From Ceratopteris richardii (lineage: Eukaryota > Streptophyta > Polypodiopsida > Polypodiales > Pteridaceae): 64,000 nt of DNA. The notes below the pieces were generated by a model that saw nothing but the letters and a program-made list of their open reading frames with translations, did not search any database and had not been told where the DNA came from. Positions within the stretch are counted from its first letter, which is position 1. Every line of letters begins with the position of its first letter. Of this stretch, positions 21,449-31,694 are shown in pieces. The position numbers were made by a program, and so were the translations under genes. The stretch covers positions 185,541,380-185,605,379 of the forward strand of contig CM035420.1 of NCBI GenBank assembly GCA_020310875.1, read 5' to 3'.

Positions 21449-24235
21449 TCAAGTAACCCCCATCAAGTGACAACAGTGTCGAAAGCTATCCTGTGGTAGA
21501 GCTTTAGTCAAAGCATCTGCAGCATTATCTCGAGTGTGAACCTTCTCAAGAATAATGCTCTCAGTGGCTAAGCAATCTCTAATGAAGTGATACCTCACCT
21601 CAATATGCTTGGTCTTTGCATGATAGACCGGATTCTTAGCCAAAGCAATGGCACTCTGACTATCATTGAGCAAGTGAGGTACATGCTGAGGTAAACCCAT
21701 ATCACAAGCAAGACGAGAAAGCCACAATGCTTCCTTACATGCCTCACTTGTTGCAACATACTCTGCTTCTGTGGTGGAAACAGCTGTACATTCTTGAAGA
21801 CGAGATCTCCAAGAGATAGCACCTCCAGCAAAGTGAAAAATGTACCCTGATGTAGACTTACGATTGTCTACACAACCAGCATAGTCAGAATCTGTGTAAC
21901 CAATAATGGATGCTTTCCCTCTACCTAAGCATAGACACTTTTCCTTAGTGCCACTCAGATATCTCAAAATCATTTTGACCGCTTCCCAATGTTTCTTGCC
22001 AGGATTAGACATATATCTGCTCACAACTCCCACTGCAAATGCAATGTCTGGTCTCGTAGCTACCATAGCATACATGAGACTACCAACAGCAGACTGATAG
22101 GGAACTTTGGTCATGAATTCCTTTTCCTCATCTGATTTGGGGCTGTCATCCTTGCTCAATTTCACATATGTGGGTAAAGGTGTACTCAATGCCTTTCCAC
22201 CCTGCATATTGAATCGGTGAAGTACTTTGGATATGTACTCACTTTGAGACAAGTATATGCATCTTTTACTCCTATCACGAGTAATGCGCATGCCAAGAAT
22301 ATGTTTGGCATCCCCCAAATCCTTCATATCAAATGTCTGACTCAACTTCTTTTTGAGAATTGACAAATCATAAGAGGACTTCCCAGCAATCAACATATCA
22401 TCGACGTAAAGTATCAAGCATATCAAGCTGCCATCAGAACATCTCTTTGTGTAGAGACAATGATCCTCATTGCTCCGAGAATAGCCTTGGGACTTCATAA
22501 AAGCATCAAACTTTTGGTACCATTGTCTAGGAGACTGTTTAAGTCCATACAAGCTCTTCTTGAGCTTAGAAACTAGACTTTCCTTGCCAGGAACTACATA
22601 ACCCTCTGGTTGTTCCATATAGATCTCATCTTTAAGATCTCCATGCAAGAAAGCTGTTTTCACATCCATTTGGACTAGCTCTAAGTCCTCCATTGCAACG
22701 AATCCAAGCAACATGCGCAAAGTAGTCATCTTGACCACTGGAGAGAAGATTTCCTCAAAATCAACACCATGTTGTTGCTTAAAACCCTTTGCAACAAGTC
22801 GTGCTTTATATTTTGGAGAAGCACTATCTGATGTGAATTTCAGCTTATATACCCATTTACATGGTAAAGCTTTCCTGCCCTTTGGCAAAGGTACTAAGTC
22901 CCAAGTACCATTCTTGTGAATAGAATCCAACTCACTCTTCATGGCACACTCCCACTTGACATGATCCTCTGTCTGCATAGCCTCTTTGTAGCAAGAGGGC
23001 TCACCGGCATCTGTTAGCATAACAAAATCTAAACGTGGAACATATCTATCAGGTGGATATGAGACACGTGCAGAACGTCTCAATGGTTGCTGAACAGGAA
23101 CATGTGCAGACTGATCTGAATGGACATTCTCTTGAACATCCCTATGTGCAGCATTTTTATGCATGCTAACCGGAGGACTAGTATCCTCAAACACCACTCT
23201 TCTCACTTCAACCTCCTTAATGGGCTGTTTATGCATCTTAGACTCATTAAAAATGACATCACTACTTCTGATCACTGACCGTGTTTCAGGATCCCATAAG
23301 CGATATCCAAATTGTCCTTCTCGACCATATCCAAGAAAAATGCATTTCTTTGACTTATGGTCCAACTTCTGTCTAAGATTCTTGGGTATATGAACATATG
23401 CTTCACACCCAAAAACTCGAAGATGATCATAATATGGTGGTTTCCCTGTCCATAACTCTTGTGCCACTTTCAGACCTTTGGCAGTACTAGGTGAAAGGTT
23501 AATCACATGAACTGCAGTCAATACTGCTTCTGCCCAAAAACCTTGTGAGAGGTTTGCATGATGCAATATAGAGACTACTCTATCTTGAATAGTTCTATTC
23601 ATCCTCTCAGCTACACCATTCTGTACTGGGGTATAAGGAGCTGTAAACTCTCTACGAATCCCTCTACACTGACAGAAAAGGCTGAATTCATGTGAGGTAT
23701 ACTCACCCCCATTATCTGAACGTAAAGCCTTAAGCTTAGTTCCTTTTTCAGTCTCAACTGAAGCAAGCCATTTTCTAAAAGTAGGGAATACATCATCCTT
23801 CGATTTGATAGGATATACCCAGACTTTTCTAGTAGCATCATCTATGAAAGTGACAAAGTAAAGAGAACCACCTAAGGACCTAGTGGGCATAGGACCACAC
23901 ACATCTGTATGAACAAGATCTAAAGGCTGAATTGAAGAGTCAATGTGCATTTTATGCACATTTCTGGTTTGCTTTCCATATTGACAATGCTCACAAAATG
24001 AAAAATCAGAGAAAGATAACACAGGTAAGTAGCCAGAACGAGAAAGATTTTCCATTCCACTACGAGATATATGGCCCAAACGACCATGCCAAATACAAGC
24101 CATAGGCTGTTCAGTAACAGCTAACAAGTGTTCTTTCTGTGATACAAATAAAGGGTAAAGTGAGCCAACTTTCCTTCCTTTTGCAATAACCATATTGCCC
24201 TTTGATATACGAAAGGACTGAGCATAGAAGACCAC
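21449..24235 (-). pseudogene. Copia H pol: integrase, RT, RNase H
   Basis: A 928-codon frame contains the pre-integrase zinc motif (H-G-R-L-G-H...C-x2-C near residues 50-85), the integrase core (H-T-D-V-C-G-P, then R-S-D-N-G-G-E-Y and the N-G-V-A-E-R glutamate), the copia RT (M-D-V-K-T-A-F-L-H-G and L-Y-V-D-D-M) and RNase H (T-D-S-D-Y-A-G, S-T-T-E-A-E-Y). The order IN-RT-RH defines copia. In live relatives these enzymes copy the RNA and insert the DNA. The region is largely open and well conserved. Confidence 0.93.
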
Positions 24236-24265
24236 CTTGTAACCAAGGTCATCAAGTTGACCAAC

Positions 24266-25600
24266 TTACATCAAACTGCGTGATAACTGAGGTACATGAC
24301 GTACATTATGCATAGTAAATTTTGAACCGTCAATGAACTGCACAACTACATCTCCAATCCCCACAACATCACACTGGTAAGAGTCACCAAGTCTCACGGT
24401 ACCAAGAGACTTTGCTGCATAATTAGAGAACCATTCTCTATGTGGTGTCACATGGAAAGAAGCACCAGAATCTAGCAGCCAGGTGTGGGAAAGAGAATCA
24501 GCCATAAGTGCCTCAGATGGCACAGTACTATCAAGTGTCAACACATCAGCATCATCAGAAATAGCATTAATTTCTTCAATCTTCACAGTCGAAGTAGATG
24601 GTGCAGGTAACTGTTTAACATGCCCATCAACATTCTGTCCTTTACCTTTAGCATTCTTTAATGCATAACAGTCTTTCTTCATGTGTCCTTTCTTATGACA
24701 ATAATGGCATTCAATATCCCTCTTCCTTGATTTACTTCTGCTCTTATTCCGTTGACCATTCTTTTCCTTGTTCTTGCTCCTGCCACGTTGTTGATTCTTT
24801 CCTTGGTAAGAATCACGAACATTATATGCATCTCCACTCTGAGTGCCAACCATAGATTTTCTACGAATCTCCTCACTCTAGAGTGCTCCACATATGTCAT
24901 CATAGACGAGTTTACCACCTGGTGCACTATTGCTAATAGCTGTGCAAAATGTATCCCATGATGATGGCAGGGTGCATAACAGCAATACTGCTTTCATTTC
25001 ATTGTCCATATCCATTTTCTGAGCCTGTAACTGGGAGAATATGGCATCAAACTCATTTAGATGAGCAGCAACACTATTTGTGTCCTTCATACGAAGGTCG
25101 TATAATTTTCTCATCAGATATACTTTATTTGATGCCGTCTCTTTTTCATATGTATTGCATAACTTCTTCCAAAGCTCCTCTGCACTTTCACAGTCTAATA
25201 CTGTAAAGTAAACATTATCTGCCAGGTGCAAGCGAATGGTAGACCTGGCCATTTCATCTAACTCATCCCAATCATCTTCATCCATGTCAGCAGGCTTCTT
25301 TGAAATCCCATTTACTGGCTTCCATTGCCTTCTTTGAATCAGCACATCTTTAATCTGATTCTTCCATAGAGCAAAGTTTGTGCCATCAAATTTTTGGATC
25401 TCAAAATGGTCTTTGCCCTACAAGTTATAGCTCCTCCTCGGAACGCTAGCACTAGACCCTGATCCACTGGATGTGCCTGAGACCTCTCATGCCATGATCG
25501 TAGAGAACTGAATAGAATGATAATGGAGCTAGAAGAGTCCAAACACCAACAAATAAGTGTATCAAGGAGTAAATCGACCACTATATAATTGACTAAACCA
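24266..25600 (-). pseudogene. Copia H Gag and protease region
   Basis: The frame at 24,878-25,345 holds the copia Gag core (A-E-E-L-W-K-K-L and L-M-R-K-L-Y-D-L-R-M). That at 24,266-24,853 has a basic stretch, the knuckle C-H-Y-C-H-K-K-G-H-M-K-K-D-C and the protease start W-L-L-D-S-G-A-S. These are typical for plant copia. The region is in a few pieces, so it is listed as a fossil. Confidence 0.9.
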
Positions 25601-25902
25601 GAAATCTGGAAAAATTTTGCCAGAGTATCCTCTACAAAATTAGCATATGACCAGTGTCAAAGTATCATAAAATTGCAAGTACTGACATGTCTACCTGCAT
25701 AGTGAATCACTGACTCCACTGCATATAATCAGTTACCCAATAGAAGCCAACTAGGCTTATCGAGCACCTATGAACAACTATCATACATCTCCTATGGCGA
25801 GGCTGGGTAAGTCTTCCACCTGCATCACCGAAGAGACGCCGACATCTGGGTGTCTCCCAGTTAAGAAAACCTCACCACGACCCTCTTTATCAAACGTAAA
25901 AG

Positions 25903-25942
25903 GCTTATGTACGTCCATGTTCCCACATGGACGTACATAAGC
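25903..25942. other. Perfect 18-bp hairpin in the copia H leader
   Basis: The arm gcttatgtacgtccatgt (25,903-25,920) is followed by a 4-base loop and its exact reverse complement (25,925-25,942). It lies between the primer site and gag, where packaging or dimerisation signals are found in retroelements. That role is inference. Confidence 0.9.
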
Positions 25943-26401
25943 GGTATCCACAGAAGCGTACATGGTGTGTATGTGCTCAATATATGCAGTAAAATGACAC
26001 TAAAAGGCTGAATACACAGCCCAAAAAACTAGCCAATAACACCTGCAAGTGTCTGTCAACTCTAATGTTTTAGGCTTTAAAAACCTGCATAAATTTGCAG
26101 CAACTGCTCCCACCAAAACTGAAAACCCCTCAAGAAACCTGTAGTTTTACGAGTGTGGCTGAAAATACAGCCCCAAAGGTTGATATTTATTGTCTGAGAA
26201 GTACAAGGAACACTCTTCTTGATGTTCTTGGACCTGTGTGAAGAGAACTACGTGCGAAAGTACTCCGAAATGGTTCCAAAAACACCCCAAAATTGCTTCA
26301 GAAATAGGCTTTAAAAGCAAAAATGAAGCTTTGAGGGACCAAAACTTGTTCAAGGTAATGTCAACCTTAGTCTTTCCCCTTCTTCAAACACCACAAGAGT
26401 G

Positions 26402-26485
26402 TAGCTTAGTGGCAAGAGATTGCCACAGTTAAGCGAGCTCTGGGGGGAACAGTACTGGGATGGGTGACCTCTTGGGAAGTACCGG
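26402..26485 (+). repeat. tRNA A-box plus 5S rRNA-like internal promoter block
   Basis: Plus strand: tagcttagtgg (26,402-26,412) matches a Pol III A box. From 26,426 the phrases cagttaagcg and agtactgggatgggtgacct, then tgggaagt, closely follow the plant 5S rRNA internal control region. The first ~45 bases of a 5S gene are absent, so it is not a 5S gene. It sits in the leader of copia H, antisense to H. It may be an inserted 5S-derived SINE or Cassandra-like sequence, or a native part of the leader. Confidence 0.75.
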
Positions 26486-26689
26486 GAACCTCTATATTCC
26501 TTGATCGTTGAGGTCCTCCCTCGTGCGCAGCCAACGGCGCCAACGGTGACTTCGGTGACTCGGATGACAAGGTATGCCAAGGTCTATGCCTTGGTCGCCG
26601 CCTTGGACCATGTAGGCCTTGGAGAAAGCCTGGGGGGGGGGGCGTTCGCTTCGCTCGCACAAAAGGAACAATGCTTTTTGCCTCGAACT

Positions 26690-26701
26690 GCTCTGATACC
26701 A
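26690..26701 (-). promoter_or_regulatory. Copia H primer binding site, tRNA-iMet type
   Basis: On the minus strand tggtatcagagc starts one base inside the 5' LTR end and matches the standard plant copia primer site exactly. Confidence 0.93.
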
Positions 26702-26702
26702 G

Positions 26703-26999
26703 TGAAGTATTTCGATGGCGATGCACTGTGCTGCACTCTCCTTCTCGAGAGCTCCACGACGATATGCTCGGAGTTGAAAACCGAGCTCCTGATGCCGCAC
26801 ACAGTACTCCGCACAGAGGCTATAGAATACGTAGAAAACACAGTACACAGGGAGCACGAAGACAGACTTCTTAGGTCTTACAAATGCGGTCGAACTTACA
26901 GTCTCTGACTGACCAGGCCACTATATGTTTTATTAAAGAACATATACAAAGAAGTGTCCGATGGCCATTTGGCCTTTCACATGGACACTAACGGTAACA
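26703..26999 (-). repeat. Copia H 5' LTR
   Basis: 297 bp, TG...CA, paired with 21,004-21,300. Confidence 0.96.
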
Positions 27000-27004
27000 C
27001 TTTC
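27000..27004. repeat. Target duplication of copia H (right)
   Basis: ctttc, matching 20,999-21,003. Confidence 0.88.
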
Positions 27005-27700
27005 TAGATCTAAAATGGGCCAGTAAGTCCTCATATTCATTTCCAAATAAGTGATTCTAGAAAGATCCTCTGGTTCTTGTAGCTCATAGATGGTGACTAG
27101 TTATTGCTTTCTCCCCACAAAGATGTAGGGGCTTGTAGCAATTACGCCATGCTAGCTACCATATACACATCAATCAACAAGTCATCCTGAGGGATTTTGC
27201 CACCTCTCCAAGCTCTAGTTACTTTAGACTTGCCTCGGGGTGTAGAAACCTATCCTTGAGTCCCTTCCCCACTAATATGGTCCACATTCTTGATTTCTTG
27301 TGGTTCACTTATGGTTTTCGGAAAATCGATCACTGCGTAAATCATTCCTCTTTTGTCCATATAGAACCCTCCCTCATATTTCACTGCAGGTGGAGGGACT
27401 ATCTCTGATTCATTTGCATTCTTCATTCGTGCTACGATTCTATTTAAACCATCAATATAAATTGGTATGTCATGCATATTAGTGTTCACATACTCCAGAG
27501 AGGTTCTATATTCTCCTTCAATGATGAACATAAATCCTGTCAAAGGAACTGAACTATGCACGTCTTTCGAAGCCATTCTAGCTTCTTCGTCTGATTCACT
27601 AGAAGTATCAAATTACTGTAAATTGGCATTAGGTAAGTTTACACTCCCTGTTGAAGATATGACACTACATCGGCTTCGTAGTACACGTCCTCAGCAGAGG
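27005..27700 (-). pseudogene. Gypsy A Gag, N-terminal part
   Basis: The frame at 27,250-27,576 resembles the Gag N-terminus of B, C and D: E-G-E-Y-R-T-S-L-E-Y, then P-P-A-V-K-Y-E-G-G-F-Y-M-D-K-R-G-M-I-Y-A-V. A fossil piece, separated from the rest of Gag by copia H. Confidence 0.75.
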
Positions 27701-27789
27701 TTCATTCACTAGACACCTCACTCAATTTTGCACGTCTCTCAAGCTTATGTTTATCCTAGGAATTGGCTTAGCCTAGCTTGAGTTCTCCT

Positions 27790-28188
27790 TTCCTAGAATG
27801 TCCAGGATACACGATATTTGACCTCAGGCGATACACGGTATCTCTTGGGTCATGATACAGGATTGGGACGATACATGATACTTGAAGTGCATATGATACA
27901 CGATACACAGGCTGACAGATGATACACAATACACGAGGCAGATACACGATATGTATGTATCACGATACACGACTAACATGATACACGGTACCTTAGTATT
28001 GCGATACGAGTCAGTCAGGATAGACGATACACAGGGATTGGTGATATCCGATTCTCAAAGTTTCGTGATAGACGATACCTTGTGATTGGCGACACATGAT
28101 ACCAAAGTATTGGTGATCGATACACGATACTTCAGTATCGAGATACAAGGAATTCACAATACATGATACTCCAATATAGGTGATACTT
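27790..28188. repeat. Degenerate GATACACGATAC array
   Basis: About 400 bp built from imperfect repeats of gatacacgatac and variants (gatacac, cgatac, catgatac), with spacing of about 10-25 bp. It starts right next to the LTR at 28,191 and ends before the Gag of relic A. In elements B and C a different array occupies the same relative position. Confidence 0.85.
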
Positions 28189-28190
28189 AT

Positions 28191-28801
28191 TGTCGCTCTA
28201 GCACAATGGTGAGTACCAACGTGAGAAGATTCACCTCATAATTGTCAATCCGTGGAGACGTGAGGACTAGTATGAAGACTATGAGCAAGTGAAGGCACAA
28301 GTGTGAGAGTGAGAAGCACACAAGCATGCACACACATACACACACACGCGCACACAAGGCAAGAATAAGGAGAGGAACAATGGAGTTCTTTGCATTAGTC
28401 AAAAAGTCTCTTACATAAGCTCAATTCACAAACAATCTAACCCCAAAAATGAGCTCTCTAGCTCTTTTTATAGTTTTCTAACTAGCTTTGGTCTTGTCCA
28501 GACCTAGTGTCCGGCCTAGTTAAAAACTAGGTTCTAGAGCCTATTTGAGGGCTCAAACGGAGTCTAAAAATTATGAAAATTGATATGTAGCTAATTCTAA
28601 TACTCCTCAAGCTCGAGGACTCCTCGGCTTGAACAAAATGGAGTCTAATATACCAAAAACGGAATTTACAATGTTTGTGTAGTGATTAAAATCACTTGAG
28701 TTGTAAATGGTCCATGGAAAAAATGATTGGGCCTTGTTGCCGTATTGTGCATGACTGCTCCGTTGTGCTAGTATGCTCTTCATCTGACTTGTATGCCAAC
28801 A
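28191..28801 (-). repeat. Gypsy LTR of the B/C family, minus strand
   Basis: 611 bp, minus-strand start TGTTGGCATAC and end AGCGACA. It shares blocks with the LTRs at 31,765 and 51,327: a ctcgag-containing GAGGAG block, a TATAAAAAG box (28,464-28,472 on this strand), a GT-rich stretch and a cgtggattgaca-like end. A purine tract (28,802-28,815, aaggggggag on the minus strand) abuts its start, so it is the 3' LTR for the ORFs at 28.8-31.7 kb. It may also have served as 5' LTR for relic A. Confidence 0.88.
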
Positions 28802-28815
28802 CTCCCCCCTTCCTA
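28802..28815 (-). promoter_or_regulatory. Polypurine tract of gypsy E
   Basis: Minus strand ggaagggggga-type run immediately before TGTTGG. It fixes the direction of element E. Confidence 0.8.
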
Positions 28816-30042
28816 GCGTCTGTCGCCCCTGACAGACCTCTGTTCTATCGGGTGGTCGATATAGTATTGGATGACATTGGTGGCAAGTTCGTGTTCTCCT
28901 ATCCTTAAGCCTCTTGCTAGATCAGCTTCCAATGCATCCCAATTTATTGCACCGGGGACTTCTGGTTGCGGTGTGGTGTAGTACTCAGAGTACATGGCTT
29001 GTTCACAAGCAAAGAGATGGAGCAGGTGTGTTGGCTTCGGTGCGAAGACCTCCGAGTGATACTCCCAGAAACCTGATCTGAACATTTCTTCGAATGTCTG
29101 TTTGTAACATGCAGGGAGGCATTTGATGCGTGCATGCCAAGCGTAAGCCACACGAATACTGGGGGTGGTGCTCATGTCATACACTAAGTCGTAGTTTCCA
29201 TTAGTGAACCCCGGTAGACGTACCTGTGGTGCGGTTGCATTTCTAAAGGTTTTCAGTACTACCTGCATCATATCTAAAATCTTAAGCATCATTTGAGCTG
29301 CCACATCTGGCATGGGCTTCAATCGTGGCATCCAATGTTGAATTGTTCCCATCATGTACGCTACTGACGGTGGTCCCTGTGGTGGCGCAATGTATGGATA
29401 ATTGAGCCATTCCTTGCATTGTGCATTATTCTGGACCTTTATGTTGAATGCTTTCCATGAGCGGCGGCGTGGAACAGGGCCATAGCATGGATTATAGAGG
29501 AGATGTGATGGCGCATTGTTCCAGGTGCGGAGCATTTCAGGATAGGTTTCAAGAAGTTTTTGTCGCCATGTTGGTTGACGGATCTTGCCTTTTTGCACCT
29601 CTGGAGGAAGGTCTTCGGGTTGAAATTGCGTTGCGAAGGAAGGTATCTTCCCTGTGACTCTCTGTATTTCTGCGTTATAATCTGCCAAAATGATATAGTA
29701 AGGCCTGTATTGGAGTTCGGATGAGAGGATAAGGCATCTTGATGATAGGTTTTTGAAGTAATTGGATTGTAATATAGTCTCTTCTATGACTCTCATAGCC
29801 TGATTTTGCACGACGGTTCGCTCTTCATGTGAACTCCCGATTTCCTCCACTAGTCGTAGCCATGGGGGTCGTGGTGCTTCAAATGTGTCCTGTCCTTCTT
29901 CCGTTTGTTGACCTCCTGGGAAGGGTTGTGGGTCGTATTCTTCTTCAAATGTTTGTTCCACAGGAATTTGTACTATTTCTTCGTTGGTGGGAGCCTCTGG
30001 AGGGGAAGGTGGTCTCTCATATTGTAGTAGACGTGCTTGCAA
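28813..30042 (-). CDS. Unrecognised 409-aa ORF of gypsy E
   Basis: I do not recognise this protein. It starts with an acidic, Pro/Glu-rich stretch (about residues 1-80), followed by a globular-looking region rich in Trp, Tyr, Pro and Met (about 80-390) with W-R-Q-K-L-L-E-T-Y-P-E-M-L near 180 and several Cys/His near 330-365. There is no zinc-knuckle, protease, RT or integrase motif, and no clear signal peptide or membrane segment. It ends just before the purine tract and lies directly behind the 541-aa ORF, so both are probably parts of one accessory region. Its position, between pol and 3' LTR, is where Athila-type elements hold their env-like ORF, but the absence of membrane segments argues against an envelope. 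Confidence 0.6.
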   Translation of the reverse strand: MQARLLQYERPPSPPEAPTNEEIVQIPVEQTFEEEYDPQPFPGGQQTEEGQDTFEAPRPPWLRLVEEIGSSHEERTVVQNQAMRVIEETILQSNYFKNLSSRCLILSSELQYRPYYIILADYNAEIQRVTGKIPSFATQFQPEDLPPEVQKGKIRQPTWRQKLLETYPEMLRTWNNAPSHLLYNPCYGPVPRRRSWKAFNIKVQNNAQCKEWLNYPYIAPPQGPPSVAYMMGTIQHWMPRLKPMPDVAAQMMLKILDMMQVVLKTFRNATAPQVRLPGFTNGNYDLVYDMSTTPSIRVAYAWHARIKCLPACYKQTFEEMFRSGFWEYHSEVFAPKPTHLLHLFACEQAMYSEYYTTPQPEVPGAINWDALEADLARGLRIGEHELATNVIQYYIDHPIEQRSVRGDRR

Positions 30043-30068
30043 TTCGGTGACCTGTTTCTGGAGATCTT

Positions 30069-31694
30069 TTAAGGCATTAAGTCTGTGAGAAGTGAAGCCG
30101 CTGATGAGGTGGTTTGGGGGGCCGTCATTGTGTCTTTTCGTTGTTTCTGCTTCAGTTGACTCAATTCCTCTGAGAGCTGGTCATGTGCTTCAAGCAGCAT
30201 GGCATAATCTTCCAATATGATCTTAATATTGTTGGGGGTCACTGCTTGAAACTTTGATGGACTGATGGGTGCCCCTGGTGTGCTTTCGATGGCTGCTTCT
30301 AAGTTCTCTTGGTTCTGTTGTTGTAGGCGTCGATTTTCTTCGTGAGCAGCTGCAAGATGTCTTCTAAGAAGTGCCATATTCCGTTGAAGTCTTGAATTGC
30401 GTTCTAGCTGTGTTTGTAGATGTCCTTCTACCACTTGTATTGCCTCTTGGTCTGTATTCTGTAACTGTACTTCCAATACACTATGAGCCTCTTGTAAAGT
30501 TTGGAATTGTGCATGGAGGCGAGCATTCTCCTCTTCTACCACAACAAGATGATTTTGTAGCACCGCCGAGTGCTCTTGCAGTCGTGTGTTATGTTGCTGG
30601 AGCTGATTGTATTCTGTCCTTAACTGTGAAATACATGCTAGCATGGTGTCCAATGCATTGCCTATAGATGCTAGTGTTGTTTGTACAATGGAGAATGCAT
30701 GGGGAGGGGATTGGGGAATGGGAAGCATGAATGATGTGTCTAATGGAGATGTGTGTGTGGGTGAAATTGGTGGAGGGGGAATGGGAGAAGGTGGAAGTGT
30801 GGGGGGAGGGGGAGGTACCGTGGGTGGTGAAATGTCCATGCTTTCAGGAGTGGAAGCAAGTGTGGTGTCTACCATATACATTGGAATGGTAGGTGGTGGG
30901 TGTGTGAAAGTGGCGAATAGATGAGGAGTGGGGTGGGGGACTGAAAATAAAGGGAATGGTTGAGACCTCGGTTGAAACGTTCTATCAAGAAAGGCATGGA
31001 GGGATTGGAGAAGTGGGTTGATGGGGGTTTGGGATTGAGGTTGTAGAGGCGGGGAGGGCATGAAAGGTGGTGTGGTAGTAGGGAAACCCATGAATATGGA
31101 TCTGGAGTCAGGATGACCTATGGCTGAGGGCATGGGGGATGGTTGTCCTAGGGTAGGCTCTATGAGCGATTCGGTGGATTGTGTAGTGATGGTGGTTGCT
31201 TCATAGATTGGGTTATTAGAGGTGGAGAATAGGGTTGAAGTAGATATGGGAGTACGGAATATGAAGGTTTGTTCGGTGGGTTGAGTGGTCGAGGTGATCT
31301 CCACGGCTTCTGTTCTAGGAGGCGATGGTGGGGGTGTGGGTGGTAGTGGCTCGGTTGATTCCTCATGGGTGACTAGGTGCTCTTGGCTAGCGGTTTCTGC
31401 TGCTTGGGAGGTTGTCCCAAGGGGTTCGGATGTAATAATCGGCCCTTCTGTCGTTGTAATGGGGATCTGGATGTTTTTACCTAACCGTGGTCGTGTTTGG
31501 AATCTTCGTGGATCGTATTGAATTGGAGACCTCCTAATGGCGGTCCGAACTGCTTCTACTACCCCATATGTTTCTGCCATTAATAAGAGACCTTCACTAT
31601 ATTCTGAGTCAACTCCTGTTTCTTCCAACAGCTGAGTCATGAGTACCCTACTACTCTGTTCGGTGAGCAGTTGTTGCGAGCGCACCCGTTCCAT
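30069..31694 (-). CDS. Unrecognised 541-aa ORF: Pro-rich, then coiled coil
   Basis: Residues 1-75 are predicted helical (Q-Q-L-L-T-E-Q-S-S and L-L-M-A-E-T-Y). About 90-320 is a Pro/Ser/Thr-rich, probably disordered stretch with poly-Pro runs. About 330-460 is a long coiled coil with Leu/Gln/Glu heptads (N-T-R-L-Q-E-H-S and E-E-N-A-R-L), and 490-520 has another helix. No enzyme motif was seen. A close relative lies at about 44,160-45,800 in relic D, so it is a repeated component of the family. Coiled-coil scaffolding or RNA-particle binding is possible but is inference. Confidence 0.65.
   Translation of the reverse strand: MERVRSQQLLTEQSSRVLMTQLLEETGVDSEYSEGLLLMAETYGVVEAVRTAIRRSPIQYDPRRFQTRPRLGKNIQIPITTTEGPIITSEPLGTTSQAAETASQEHLVTHEESTEPLPPTPPPSPPRTEAVEITSTTQPTEQTFIFRTPISTSTLFSTSNNPIYEATTITTQSTESLIEPTLGQPSPMPSAIGHPDSRSIFMGFPTTTPPFMPSPPLQPQSQTPINPLLQSLHAFLDRTFQPRSQPFPLFSVPHPTPHLFATFTHPPPTIPMYMVDTTLASTPESMDISPPTVPPPPPTLPPSPIPPPPISPTHTSPLDTSFMLPIPQSPPHAFSIVQTTLASIGNALDTMLACISQLRTEYNQLQQHNTRLQEHSAVLQNHLVVVEEENARLHAQFQTLQEAHSVLEVQLQNTDQEAIQVVEGHLQTQLERNSRLQRNMALLRRHLAAAHEENRRLQQQNQENLEAAIESTPGAPISPSKFQAVTPNNIKIILEDYAMLLEAHDQLSEELSQLKQKQRKDTMTAPQTTSSAASLLTDLMP

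Larger units (their letters stand above)
21004..26999 (-). mobile_element. Copia element H, nearly whole, nested in gypsy A
   Basis: A 5,996-bp minus-strand Ty1/copia element with two 297-bp LTRs (TG...CA), an iMet-type primer site, a ~1.3-kb leader, Gag with a zinc knuckle, protease, integrase, RT and RNase H, and a purine tract. The target duplication ctttc is intact. I count 8 differences between the LTRs (2.7%, seven of them transitions). At rates often used for plant LTRs (6.5e-9 to 1.3e-8 per site per year) this gives roughly 1-2 million years; the rate for this lineage is unknown. Coding looks nearly whole with only a few breaks. Confidence 0.95.
18050..28190 (-). mobile_element. Gypsy relic A, minus strand, split by copia H
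   Basis: On the minus strand, Gag-like sequence (27,700 down to 27,005, then 20,998 down to 18,924), reverse transcriptase-like (about 18,840-18,310) and integrase-like pieces (about 18,310-18,050) follow in order. They resemble the B/C/D gypsy family. Copia H interrupts Gag with a clean 5-bp duplication. The element is internally shortened and has many breaks. The LTR at 28,191-28,801 lies on its 5' side in the right orientation, but no primer site follows that LTR, so the link is uncertain. Older than H. Confidence 0.8.

Noticed and set aside
26402-26485. Functional 5S rRNA gene
   Set aside because: Only the internal promoter part is present; the first third and the 3' end of 5S RNA do not match and there is no terminal T run.
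30371-30924. Gly-rich plus-strand ORFs opposite the E accessory ORF
   Set aside because: Mirror of Pro-rich codons on the coding strand.
28813-31694. Envelope gene
   Set aside because: The position fits an Athila-like env, but neither ORF has a signal peptide, membrane anchor or fusion-peptide-like stretch.
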